Positions 8,561 to 15,661 of a stretch of 59,631 nt of DNA are shown piece by piece (within the stretch, counting starts at the first letter, position 1; every line of letters starts with the position of its first letter). The notes under the pieces were generated by a model. The model was not told the DNA's origin. It saw only the letters and a program-made list of their open reading frames with translations, and did no database searches. The position numbers were made by a program, and so were the translations under genes. Location: positions 1-59,631 of the forward strand of contig JAKPUQ010000018.1 of the NCBI GenBank assembly GCA_029572815.1, read 5' to 3'. The stretch is from Bacillota bacterium (GTDB taxonomy: Bacteria; Bacillota; Clostridia; Oscillospirales; Ruminococcaceae).

Positions 8561-10156
8561 TCACACATTCAGCGCATTCCGCGTCATACGATAAATCTCC
8601 AGCCGCGACAGCGACTTAGGCGAATTATTCGTCTGGTTGACTGTCCGGCTGTTGTCGTTGTTGTAGTTGTTGATGACCGTGCCTGCAGGACTGCCGTTCA
8701 TCATTGCTCCGGAGATACCATCCATATCGACATTCAGCCCGGACTGCATCGTCAGCGTCATGGCATCAGCCACACCGGATACAGCAGCCTCAACGTACTT
8801 CTTGCTCTTGTTGATGCCCTTCGCCAGCCCCTTCATGAAGTCCGGCATCCACTCCTCCACATCGGTCAGCGCACCCTTTTCAGGTACGGAGAAATGCAGG
8901 TATTCCCAGATGGAACGTGCCACATCCGCCACTGTATTGATGAGGCTGCCGAGCATATAGGTAATGCCGTTGATGAGATTCTGCATGAGGTCTCGTCCCC
9001 ACGACCACGAGCTGTTGACCTTCTCCATGACTGCGTTATAAACAGCGTTCATGGCGTTGACGACCGCATCCCGCACACCGCCGAGCCTGTCGCCGATGCC
9101 GTTTTTGATGCCGTCCCAGATCGACAGCACAGCACCCTTGACCTGATTCATTGGATTCCGGACGATATCCGGCATTGCATTCCAGATCGTCTGCACCACG
9201 GATTTGATTGCATTGACTGCTGTCCGAACCACACCGGATACAGCTTCCCACGTTGTCGTCACAACAGATTTGATGTCAAGCTGTCCCGTTTTGATGAGGT
9301 TCTTCAGCGCCGTCCATACCGCCGTAACGATTTTCTTGATACCGTCCAGCGCTGCGGAGATTACGGAAGATACAGCCTTCCATGTGGTCGTGATGCCTTC
9401 TTCGAGGATTGCGGTCTTGTGGGCATTGCTGCTGCCGTATGCCCGCTTCCATGCCTCACGCACACGCTCCGGATTTTTGATCACACCCGGATGCTCCAGC
9501 ACCGCAGAAGGCGCTGCGCCGTTTGCGAAGAAGGACAAGCCGTACTCATCACAGGCGACCGCAAGACTGAGCGCATTTTTTGCCATTGCAATTGGGCTGT
9601 ATCCGACCAGACCGTCAAAGCCCAGTCCCAGAATATGCAGCACCTGTTCCATCGGCAGGATTATCTCGCCCTGCTGCCTGAAATTCGGGTTGTGTTCGTC
9701 ATATCGGCTGTAGCGGTAAATGAGCCTGCCGCGATCATCACGGTCAACACGCACCTTATCCGGCATCAGCGGATACAGTCCGATGACATCACCTCTGCCG
9801 TTCCGGATGATCTGCGCATAGGCCTTGCCGTAGATCAGCAGGTGCGCCATGAGCGTTTCACGGAAAACGAAGGATGTCATTTCGGGATTCGGCTGGTCAT
9901 GCAGCAAAAAATATAGCGGATGCTTCGGCACTCGCTCTTCTCCGCTGTCGGTGTATTGGTAAACGTGCAGGGGCAATTGTGCAATTGCCTCCGACAGCAC
10001 TCTCACGCAGGCGTACACAGCAATGATCTGCATTGCCGTGCGGTCGTTGACTCGCTTTCCTGCATGAGTCCGTCCGAAGAAATAGCTGTAGGATGGGCTG
10101 TCGTAGCTGTCCTTCGGCTTGTCCCGTGACCGGAACAGTCCGCTGAAAATACCCAT
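8561..10156 (-). CDS. In-frame chimera: phage portal N-terminus + tape-measure C-terminus
   Basis: 531 residues. Residues 1-~254 are an HK97-type portal protein (MGIFSGLFRSRDKPKD, IIAVYACVRVLSEAIAQLPL, LIYGKAYAQIIRNGRGDV, ALSLAVACDEYGLSFFANG, HKTAILEEG). From about residue 255 (ITTTWKAVSSVISAAL) it becomes a tail tape-measure C-terminus: tandem TTWKAV/IWNAMP/IWDGIKNGI amphipathic repeats, SVPEKGALTDVEEWMPDF, and a C-terminal MTRNALNV. Portal and tape-measure genes are normally separated by protease, capsid, connector and tail-tube genes, so several kilobases have been deleted with the frame kept. Neither half can do its job alone. Start at 10156 has AAAGGAGTGATTCAC upstream; the longer reading to 10213 runs into the divergent promoter. 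Confidence 0.85.
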   Translation of the reverse strand: MGIFSGLFRSRDKPKDSYDSPSYSYFFGRTHAGKRVNDRTAMQIIAVYACVRVLSEAIAQLPLHVYQYTDSGEERVPKHPLYFLLHDQPNPEMTSFVFRETLMAHLLIYGKAYAQIIRNGRGDVIGLYPLMPDKVRVDRDDRGRLIYRYSRYDEHNPNFRQQGEIILPMEQVLHILGLGFDGLVGYSPIAMAKNALSLAVACDEYGLSFFANGAAPSAVLEHPGVIKNPERVREAWKRAYGSSNAHKTAILEEGITTTWKAVSSVISAALDGIKKIVTAVWTALKNLIKTGQLDIKSVVTTTWEAVSGVVRTAVNAIKSVVQTIWNAMPDIVRNPMNQVKGAVLSIWDGIKNGIGDRLGGVRDAVVNAMNAVYNAVMEKVNSSWSWGRDLMQNLINGITYMLGSLINTVADVARSIWEYLHFSVPEKGALTDVEEWMPDFMKGLAKGINKSKKYVEAAVSGVADAMTLTMQSGLNVDMDGISGAMMNGSPAGTVINNYNNDNSRTVNQTNNSPKSLSRLEIYRMTRNALNV

Positions 10157-10174
10157 GTGAATCACTCCTTTCGG

Positions 10175-10204
10175 TTGACTTTTTCTATGGGCGTATGTTA
10201 TAAT
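10175..10204 (+). promoter_or_regulatory. Promoter of the 10227 gene, matching the one at 7623
   Basis: TTGACT (10175-10180), 18-base spacer, TATAAT (10199-10204). It sits immediately upstream of the portal ribosome site on the other strand, exactly as the 7623 promoter sits upstream of the distal-tail ribosome site. Confidence 0.7.
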
Positions 10205-10226
10205 AGCATTCAAAGGGGGCGTTAAA

Positions 10227-10748
10227 ATGAGAAAAAGAGTCAGGATAAAACAGAAAGACCATAGAAGTCACTTTACAATGTACTCACCTCGAGTAAAGCT
10301 ATTCGGCTGTTCTTGGAAGTTTACGATTGGAGATAGTGATGACCATCCCTCCGTCCCTCATGCACATTCTGTTATAGAAGGTTATAGACTTGATGCTTGG
10401 ACGGGCGATGTTTATCCTAAGGGCAAAGAAAGAAAAAACACGATTGGCAAACTTAAAAGAAGAGAACTTGATCTACTTCATAAAGATCCAAAATTTATTG
10501 CTTTTGCCCAATCGCAAATTAAATGGTATAGGAATGAGTATCCCCACATCAGATTTTATGTTCCAGAATGGTTTAAAAGAAAACATCTCAGATATGGTAG
10601 TGAATTCGCCTCCCGTATTAAAGAAGGTGACAGCTTAGTCTTTAAAGGAGCGGCTTATATTACTGTTAAAGAATCAGCAACTCCCTCTCATCATAAATGC
10701 TATCGCCGGAGTCATTTCCACAGCGTATCGCCCGGTCGAGAGCCATAA
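10227..10748 (+). CDS. Unknown protein inserted between terminase and portal; C-terminus probably not native
   Basis: 173 residues, basic, no family recognised. Distinctive stretches are VPHAHSVIEGYRLDAWTGD, RRELDLLHKDPKFIAFAQ and WYRNEYPHIRFYVPEWF. Strong AAAGGGGGCGTTAAA-ATG start and its own promoter. The last ~27 codons (from about 10666) are antisense to the terminase C-terminus, so the original 3' end was probably lost or the gene reads into phage sequence. It shares promoter architecture, orientation, AT-rich composition and insertion logic with the GIY-YIG gene, so both may be cargo of the same kind. Confidence 0.55.
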   Translation: MRKRVRIKQKDHRSHFTMYSPRVKLFGCSWKFTIGDSDDHPSVPHAHSVIEGYRLDAWTGDVYPKGKERKNTIGKLKRRELDLLHKDPKFIAFAQSQIKWYRNEYPHIRFYVPEWFKRKHLRYGSEFASRIKEGDSLVFKGAAYITVKESATPSHHKCYRRSHFHSVSPGREP

Positions 10749-10869
10749 TAGTTGCAACAGATCCATCGATTTTTTCGGTGGATTTTTCTTTATCCGGTTT
10801 GATGTTGCCCGCGGGATCGCGCTTGATGAAACTGTTGTCCATGTTCCAGCGGAGAACCGGATCCTTCAT
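10666..10869 (-). pseudogene. Terminase large-subunit remnant (C-terminal 67 residues)
   Basis: The minus strand encodes MKDPVLRWNMDNSFIKRDPAG, then GNIKPDKEKSTEKIDGSVAT, IMALDRAIRC and SIYDERELLIL before TAA. This is the highly conserved tail end of phage terminase large subunits (nuclease-domain C-terminus). The ORF extends upstream to 11049, but that part is antisense to the PIN-like pseudogene and is not terminase. The N-terminal ATPase is gone. Position directly before portal is the normal phage order. Confidence 0.8.
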
Positions 10870-11467
10870 ATTACTTAGTAGATTATGAAAAACGTAGGAA
10901 GTAATGGTCTTTCTGGATGCAAAAATATGACTGCATCCGAGCATATCATTATTTTCTTCACACAAAACGCTCGCAAGATAGATATGGCTGAAATTGCCAA
11001 TCACGGCGCGGCAGAACTCAAAATGATTGAAATCCCTGCTGGTAAACAATCAGCAGATATACATATAGGTTCCTATCTGGGGTATTTGGCTGGAAAATCT
11101 AAATGTAATATTGTAATTATCAGCAACGATACCGATTTCGATAATGTGATAAAATTCTGGAAAAAAGAACTGTGCATTTCAGTTGCACGTAAAAAGAAGC
11201 TTCAAGGAACAACTGTCAAGAAACAGACCGACACAAAAGCAAAACCAAAAGTTGATAAAAAGAAACGGGAAGCACAGTTCAGATCAGTATATGGACAGCA
11301 TTTCAAAAAAAGGTGTGTACAAAGAGGAACGTGAAAAAATCATTAGTATCTTAGTAAACGCTACTTCACGACAGCAGGTTAATAGTGAACTGTGTAAAAT
11401 TCTTCCCGGAGAAAATGTTAGTAAGATAATAAAGCAATTTCAGCCTCTTCTGAAAGACTTACCATAA
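10870..11467 (+). pseudogene. PIN-like domain protein, two +1 frameshifts and no start
   Basis: Three consecutive frames make one protein. SYYLVDYE in the first frame continues as NVGSNGLSG if one A is removed from the five-A run at 10888-10892. The middle part (SADIHIGSYLGYLAG, CNIVIISNDTDFDNVIKFWKK) shows the acidic residues of a PIN/NYN-type RNase fold. After FRSVYGQHFKK the frame shifts at the seven-A run 11305-11311 and continues GVYKEEREKIISILVNATSR to the stop. The 5' end abuts the terminase remnant at about 10870, so the start was lost in the rearrangement. AT-rich. Family knowledge suggests a ribonuclease-like function for the parent. Confidence 0.65.
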
Positions 11468-11573
11468 AACAAAAGTCCCCCTCACCAGGCAGGAGCTTTA
11501 TTTCCTACATGATGAGTAGGATCATATTGTTGTATTCACTTTTCGATACTAAGTTTCAAATCCATTCCTTCGC

Positions 11574-12074
11574 TCACTGAAAGAGCGTACATATCCACGC
11601 TGCCAGTGCAGATGCTGCTGGAAAAATGACTAACAGCTTTAGCAGCTGGCTTTTTAGATTATACCCGTATTTCCTGCCGTTGTAAACAGGTTCCGTTTCC
11701 GGAAAGTAAAACTGAAAGAATCTGAATTTGCAAAGCAGGAACCAGTCAAAGCAGGTCATGTCATAGAGCTTGTAGATGGTGAATATGGTGATGAAGCGCA
11801 GGAAAAACTGCCAGAATGTGTAGTCATTCCGGAAACCGTCCCATATTGAGATCACACCTGCACCTGCGATCATAAGCAGACTAAAGCCCATCAGAGTCCA
11901 GCCGATGACTCTTGCGCCATAAAACAATTCATTTTCCCTTGGTTTAAGGAGTTCCTGCGCCTCCTTTGGTGCAGATGAAAAGAAGCGGTTATCCTGAATA
12001 AATGCCACCGCAGAAAGCAGCATCAATGAGATCGCACTGCAAAAAACGATCGCAAGAAAAAATGTCAAAAGCAT
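11574..12074 (-). CDS. Small membrane protein, third gene of a membrane-protein operon
   Basis: About 166 residues with four predicted membrane segments (LLTFFLAIVFCSAISLMLLSAV near the N-terminus, GWTLMGFSLLMIAGAGVI, a pair near FLRFITIFTIYKLYDM, and a C-terminal LLVIFPAASALAAWICTLF). No family recognised. Start at 12074 has GGAGGGAACATAAT upstream; that start lies just after the previous stop, so the genes are coupled. The role is unknown; grouping with two other uncharacterised membrane proteins suggests one membrane complex. Confidence 0.65.
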   Translation of the reverse strand: MLLTFFLAIVFCSAISLMLLSAVAFIQDNRFFSSAPKEAQELLKPRENELFYGARVIGWTLMGFSLLMIAGAGVISIWDGFRNDYTFWQFFLRFITIFTIYKLYDMTCFDWFLLCKFRFFQFYFPETEPVYNGRKYGYNLKSQLLKLLVIFPAASALAAWICTLFQ

Positions 12075-12075
12075 A

Positions 12076-12837
12076 TTATGTTCCCTCCTGTAAATTGTCC
12101 TTTGCACGCCTCATAGTCAGCAGCAGACCTCCGAACATCCATATGTTGCCGATGCTGATCCATGCAGCAGTCAGTCCGTTTGTGACTGCATGATTGCCCG
12201 TAAATTTCAGCAGCATTGTCGCCGCCATACCCACAGGCATGGAGAATACCCAGCACCATCCGGGATAAGGTGTCAGCCCCTTTGCGAATGCACTTATCTG
12301 CGCTGCGCTCATAACAAAGAAAAATACCAGAAACAGTATCATTGCAGGCAGCAGAAAGTATATACCGAATGTCAATGTCATATCATATGCAGTATCTGGG
12401 CTGAGCCGCATCATATGATTGTAGAAAAACACAGTTGCAAGACAGGGCACATGAACTCCGCACGCCGCAAACAGCATATAGCCGAAGACACCGCGGCTGA
12501 ATACGTGAGCGTGTTTTTCGCTGCCGTTTGCAATTAGTATATAGATACCGAAATAGCATAGCCCCTCCAGTGAAATGCCTATCAGTCCGAGAAAAGCCGA
12601 CCAGAACAGTGTACGATCCGACAAAACAAGATACTGCGAAAGCTTCTTTTCCAGTCCTGTCAGGCTCTCATCACACACTCCGTACCCAAGCATCCAGTCT
12701 CCGATAAATGTCATACATCCGCCGAGAAGTCCTATGATAAACAGCTTGCGTATTCGCTTCCAGTCAAGCTGACGGCTTATGCCAATGTCATCAATTGAAG
12801 TCATACTGCGTATTTTCTCTGATATATCATTATTCAT
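12076..12837 (-). CDS. Polytopic membrane protein, DUF6796-like
   Basis: About 253 residues with seven or so hydrophobic helices, among them LFIIGLLGGCMTFIGDWMLGYG near residue 35 and MILFLVFFFVMSAAQISAFAKG near the middle. The GDWMLGYG start and GMAATMLLKFTGNHAVTNG end resemble DUF6796 proteins (assignment tentative). Start at 12837 has GGAGGTGATGAT; the preceding gene's TGA lies inside that ribosome site. No function known. Confidence 0.65.
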   Translation of the reverse strand: MNNDISEKIRSMTSIDDIGISRQLDWKRIRKLFIIGLLGGCMTFIGDWMLGYGVCDESLTGLEKKLSQYLVLSDRTLFWSAFLGLIGISLEGLCYFGIYILIANGSEKHAHVFSRGVFGYMLFAACGVHVPCLATVFFYNHMMRLSPDTAYDMTLTFGIYFLLPAMILFLVFFFVMSAAQISAFAKGLTPYPGWCWVFSMPVGMAATMLLKFTGNHAVTNGLTAAWISIGNIWMFGGLLLTMRRAKDNLQEGT

Positions 12838-12841
12838 ATCA

Positions 12842-13330
12842 TCACCTCCATTTTGCAATACAAACAACGATCCCTGCGACAATTGCCGCACCCACGATCC
12901 AGATAAGTGCAAGGAACGAACGCTTTTTCAGCACCTGTCCCCATGTCTGCACAAAGGGGATGTCCTCCGTGCCTTCCAGGACCCAGAACTTACTGTGTCC
13001 TACCCAAAGCTTGTCAATGACGATACCGTCATAAATGTTCATGACCTCCAGAAAGAGTAATGCCTGTAAATATGCCTCTTTGAAAGTCCCGACACGATTC
13101 CACACAGCGATAATGAGAACCAGCGCGGTCAGCATAACGATATAGAAAGCTGTCATAAAGCGTTTTCGCTTCTGCCTTACTGTTTCTCTGTCAGTCAGTC
13201 CGATGGAAAATGCACGTTCCTGCACGGGCTTAGGATAAAAATACAGTCCATTGACAGCACCGCCTCTGACTGAAATTCTAACCATTGCCGTAAAAAGCAG
13301 GCAATATAAAACAAGCTGTAAGATAAGCAA
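12842..13330 (-). CDS. Membrane protein, first gene of the membrane operon
   Basis: 162 residues, about four membrane segments: MLILQLVLYCLLFTAMVRIS, FMTAFYIVMLTALVLIIAVW, LQALLFLEVMNIYDGIVIDK and FLALIWIVGAAIVAGIVVCI. The NIYDGIVIDKLWVGHSKFW stretch between helices 3 and 4 is reminiscent of small ABC-2-like membrane proteins of Clostridia but I cannot name the family. It ends inside the ribosome site of the next gene. Upstream lies an AT-rich ~310-base intergenic region shared with the divergent CpXC gene. Confidence 0.6.
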   Translation of the reverse strand: MLILQLVLYCLLFTAMVRISVRGGAVNGLYFYPKPVQERAFSIGLTDRETVRQKRKRFMTAFYIVMLTALVLIIAVWNRVGTFKEAYLQALLFLEVMNIYDGIVIDKLWVGHSKFWVLEGTEDIPFVQTWGQVLKKRSFLALIWIVGAAIVAGIVVCIAKWR

Positions 13331-13552
13331 AGTGTGCTCCTCCTTTTCTCACCATTTAAAGACCGCGGACAGCTCAGGACAGTTCCATGAATTTCTCTGG
13401 ATCTCAGTTTCATAATATTATCTCCAAATTTTGTTAGCAATTGCAAACCGCAAATAATATTATAACACAGATGATTTTTTATTTCAAGATATTTCGTTAC
13501 ATCTTGTTTTTTGCATATCAAAAATGACAAAGCATTTTTTTCTCCGCGCATC

Positions 13553-13581
13553 TTGCTATTATCAAGCTTTTATGTTATAAT
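13553..13581 (+). promoter_or_regulatory. Promoter of the CpXC gene
   Basis: TTGCTA (13553-13558), 17-base spacer, TATAAT (13576-13581). The rest of the 13331-13641 intergenic region is AT-rich with no other clear element apart from the inverted repeat at 13593-13618. Confidence 0.65.
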
Positions 13582-13592
13582 TAATGTAAACT

Positions 13593-13618
13593 CAATAACC
13601 GCCTTTAAGGGGTTATTG
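13593..13618 (+). promoter_or_regulatory. Inverted repeat in the CpXC leader
   Basis: Perfect eight-base arms CAATAACC (13593-13600) and GGTTATTG (13611-13618) lie just after the -10 box, covering the likely transcript start. It could be an operator or a 5' mRNA hairpin. Confidence 0.5.
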
Positions 13619-13641
13619 CACCGGAGAAAAGAGGAATAACT

Positions 13642-14292
13642 ATGTCAAAGACTCATGTTGAAATGATAAAATGCCCTAAGTGCAAAAAGATCTCGGAAAT
13701 GACAGTATGGGACGTTATCGACGTTACCGACGCTCCTGAGATGAAGCAGAAGATAAGGAACGGCGAGGCTTTCAGATGGCACTGCTCAGAATGTGAGGAT
13801 AACTCCCTCATCTTCTTCCCCACTATCTATCACCAGCCCGGTGAGAAGTACATCGTCAGCTACGTTCCCGGAGATCCCGACACTGCTGAGAAGTGCATGA
13901 AGGACCTCAACAATGACAACGAGAGCGGCTACAACTTCGATAACGGCTACACAAGGCGTGTTGTGACCGATATGAACCAGCTCCGCGAAAAGCTCGTCAT
14001 TCTCGACGAGGGACTTGATGACCGTATCATCGAGCTCATGAAGCTGTTCATCGTTGCCGATATACAGACCTCCTCACAGGACCTCAGGATAACCGAGATA
14101 TACTTCACCAAGGAAAAGGACGATACATACAGCTTCGCTATCAGGTTCGACAATGACAAGTGGGGCGGCACTGCCTTCTCCAAGGAAAACTACGATCAGG
14201 TTGCAAAGACCTTCAAGACCTCCCTTCTTGCCGATAACGAGGTGATAATCGACACAGAGTGGGCTGTGGAGATGCTCAACAAGAATATGTAA
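13642..14292 (+). CDS. CpXC domain protein
   Basis: 216 residues. Two CxxC knuckles near the N-terminus (CPKC at 11-14 and WHCSEC around 47-51) define a CpXC domain, a probable zinc ribbon; the remaining ~150 residues are acidic and mixed alpha/beta. CpXC proteins are of unknown function, cytoplasmic by sequence. Single gene with its own promoter and a strong terminator. GAGGAATAACT ribosome site before the ATG. Confidence 0.75.
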   Translation: MSKTHVEMIKCPKCKKISEMTVWDVIDVTDAPEMKQKIRNGEAFRWHCSECEDNSLIFFPTIYHQPGEKYIVSYVPGDPDTAEKCMKDLNNDNESGYNFDNGYTRRVVTDMNQLREKLVILDEGLDDRIIELMKLFIVADIQTSSQDLRITEIYFTKEKDDTYSFAIRFDNDKWGGTAFSKENYDQVAKTFKTSLLADNEVIIDTEWAVEMLNKNM

Positions 14293-14298
14293 AAAAAC

Positions 14299-14321
14299 AG
14301 CGGACAGTATGACTGTCCGCT
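14299..14321. terminator. Bidirectional terminator between convergent genes
   Basis: AGCGGACAGT and ACTGTCCGCT form a perfect ten-base stem with a three-base loop, with a seven-A run on the left and TTTTCTTATT on the right. It serves both the CpXC gene and the anti-sigma gene. Confidence 0.9.
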
Positions 14322-14325
14322 TTTC

Positions 14326-15027
14326 TTATTTCAGATATTCGCCCCACTTTTTCTGTGCGGCTTCCATTAGTTCTTCTATCTCCTCACGATTATCGTTCAG
14401 CACCTGTTTTGCGTGTTCGTCATTGTCGTGGACCTTATATCCGCTCGGATCAAATTCAATTGAGTCCGTCACAGGAATCTCCATGTATTCCGTGTCGGTT
14501 TTTATGGCGACAGCATACTTGGTATCTCCTGTTACCCTCGGAATAACTGTGAGTACAGAGACGTTTCCCTCCTTGCCTGCCACTTCCTTCCAGATATACA
14601 GTTTCCCGTCAAAAAACGAAAGATAATGTGGCTCTACCACATTATAATAATATCCTCCTTCACATACCTGATAAAGGTCTCCATTATATTCGCCCATATC
14701 AGCTGAGAATTCCTTATACGGAAAGAACATCAGCTTCAGCCATGCAACATTTAAAGCTGCAAAAACCGCAAATATGAGTATCAGCGCTCTCCTGTAGAAC
14801 TTCCCTCTTTTTACCTTTTTCCCCACCTTTTTAAAGGTCTCGGCTTCGTCGGGAACTGCCTTTTTCTCGGGCTCGGGCAGGGTCATATTCTCGCAGAGCT
14901 GGCGGCAGTCCTCGCAGCTGCGGAGATGCTCCTCCACAAGCTCCCTTGTAGCCTCGCTGCATATCTCCTCCTTATAAAGGGGCAGCAGGTCTATGATAAC
15001 ATTGCAGTCTATATCCTTTCTGTTCAT
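14326..15027 (-). CDS. Anti-sigma factor-like protein, zinc-finger HC2 plus one membrane helix
   Basis: 233 residues. The N-terminal cytoplasmic part has the ZAS/zf-HC2 signature HLRSCEDC (His34, Cys38, Cys41). A linker and one membrane helix (FYRRALILIFAVFAALNVAWL, ~77-98) follow, then a ~130-residue extracytoplasmic sensor domain. It would hold the adjacent ECF sigma factor inactive at the membrane until a surface signal arrives. Its ATG overlaps the sigma stop (ATGA), so the two are translationally coupled. Confidence 0.82.
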   Translation of the reverse strand: MNRKDIDCNVIIDLLPLYKEEICSEATRELVEEHLRSCEDCRQLCENMTLPEPEKKAVPDEAETFKKVGKKVKRGKFYRRALILIFAVFAALNVAWLKLMFFPYKEFSADMGEYNGDLYQVCEGGYYYNVVEPHYLSFFDGKLYIWKEVAGKEGNVSVLTVIPRVTGDTKYAVAIKTDTEYMEIPVTDSIEFDPSGYKVHDNDEHAKQVLNDNREEIEELMEAAQKKWGEYLK

Positions 15028-15521
15028 AAAAGTCCCTCCTTTTTCAGAAGCTGCAAAAGCTTCTGTTTAGCGCGGTAATAGGTCACGCCTGCCCAGTTCT
15101 CGCTCTTTCCGAACACCTTTGCTATGTCGGCGAATTTCAGCTCCGCGAAAACTCTCAGGGTAAAGACCTCTCTGTACGGCTCCTCAAGGTCGTGGAGAAG
15201 ATGATGTATCCGCAGGGCAGTCTCCCTGTCAGCAAAGCATTCCTCAAGGCTCCCCTGTGCAGCTGTCTCGCCGATGCACTCCGCAGAGCTGTTCCTGCTC
15301 TCAGCCTTTTTCAGGTGGTCGTACCAGAGATTTTTCGCAATAGTACACAGCCATGTCCTCACGGAGCAGCTTCCCCGAAAGCTTTCGGCGCTTGTCATAG
15401 CCTTCAGCATGGTATCCTGAAGAATGTCCTTGGCAAGCTGCTCATCGCCGCACAGTCTCAGGATAAAGGTATAGAGGTCGGAGCTGTATTTCTCGTATAT
15501 CTCATGGAATTCCTGCTTCAT
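15024..15521 (-). CDS. ECF RNA polymerase sigma factor
   Basis: 165 residues with sigma-70 region 2 (IYEKYSSDLYTFILRLCGD, AKDILQDTMLKAM, SVRTWLCTIAKNLWYDHLKK) and region 4 helix-turn-helix (EPYREVFTLRVFAELKFADIAKVFGKSENWAGVTYYRAKQKL). It would direct RNA polymerase to stress or envelope genes. The target regulon cannot be read from here. GAGGAGGTGAGAAG ribosome site. Confidence 0.88.
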   Translation of the reverse strand: MKQEFHEIYEKYSSDLYTFILRLCGDEQLAKDILQDTMLKAMTSAESFRGSCSVRTWLCTIAKNLWYDHLKKAESRNSSAECIGETAAQGSLEECFADRETALRIHHLLHDLEEPYREVFTLRVFAELKFADIAKVFGKSENWAGVTYYRAKQKLLQLLKKEGLL

Positions 15522-15540
15522 CTTCTCACCTCCTCACTTA

Positions 15541-15570
15541 GTTAGACGAGTGACTTCTGGTTTTATTACA
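15541..15570 (-). promoter_or_regulatory. Possible autoregulatory ECF-type promoter
   Basis: Minus strand: TGTAATAAAAC (15570-15560) and, about 11 bases on, CGTCTAAC (15548-15541). The CGTC -10 core with an AAC-ending -35 is typical of ECF promoters, and it sits right upstream of the sigma gene. Confidence 0.4.
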
Positions 15571-15585
15571 GAATTTTCAAAAAAA

Positions 15586-15602
15586 GCGGACAAATTGTCC
15601 GC
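15586..15602 (-). terminator. Terminator downstream of ligA
   Basis: GCGGACAA / TTGTCCGC, eight-base perfect stem with a one-base centre; on the minus strand it is followed by seven T. Confidence 0.7.
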
Positions 15603-15615
15603 CTTAATATTATTT

Positions 15616-15642
15616 GCAGGGACGACCAATGGTCGTCCCTGC
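15616..15642. repeat. Perfect 27-base palindrome
   Basis: Two 13-base arms, GCAGGGACGACCA and TGGTCGTCCCTGC, around a single A. It lies between ligA and its terminator. Palindromes of the form GGCGACCA-TGGTCGCC recur between genes in many gut Clostridia, so this is probably one copy of a dispersed repeat; only one copy is in this window. Confidence 0.75.
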
Positions 15643-15661
15643 ACTTTCAATTCACTGAATT

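Noticed and set aside
8894..9916. 340-residue plus-strand ORF opposite the portal/tape-measure gene
   Set aside because: Antisense to a gene with recognisable phage domains, no ribosome site, and a composition full of H, R and C.
869..10156. A domesticated tail-like bacteriocin (tailocin)
   Set aside because: No sheath, tube or baseplate set is complete, and the fibre gene is broken; it is a degraded prophage.
10885..11334. PIN-like ORF starting at ATG 10885 as a genuine gene
   Set aside because: The SYYLVDYE strand, the normal beginning of the fold, lies upstream in another frame, and the C-terminus lies in a third frame.
13195..13551. 118-residue minus-strand ORF before the membrane operon
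   Set aside because: Overlaps the 162-residue membrane protein in another frame and has no ribosome site.
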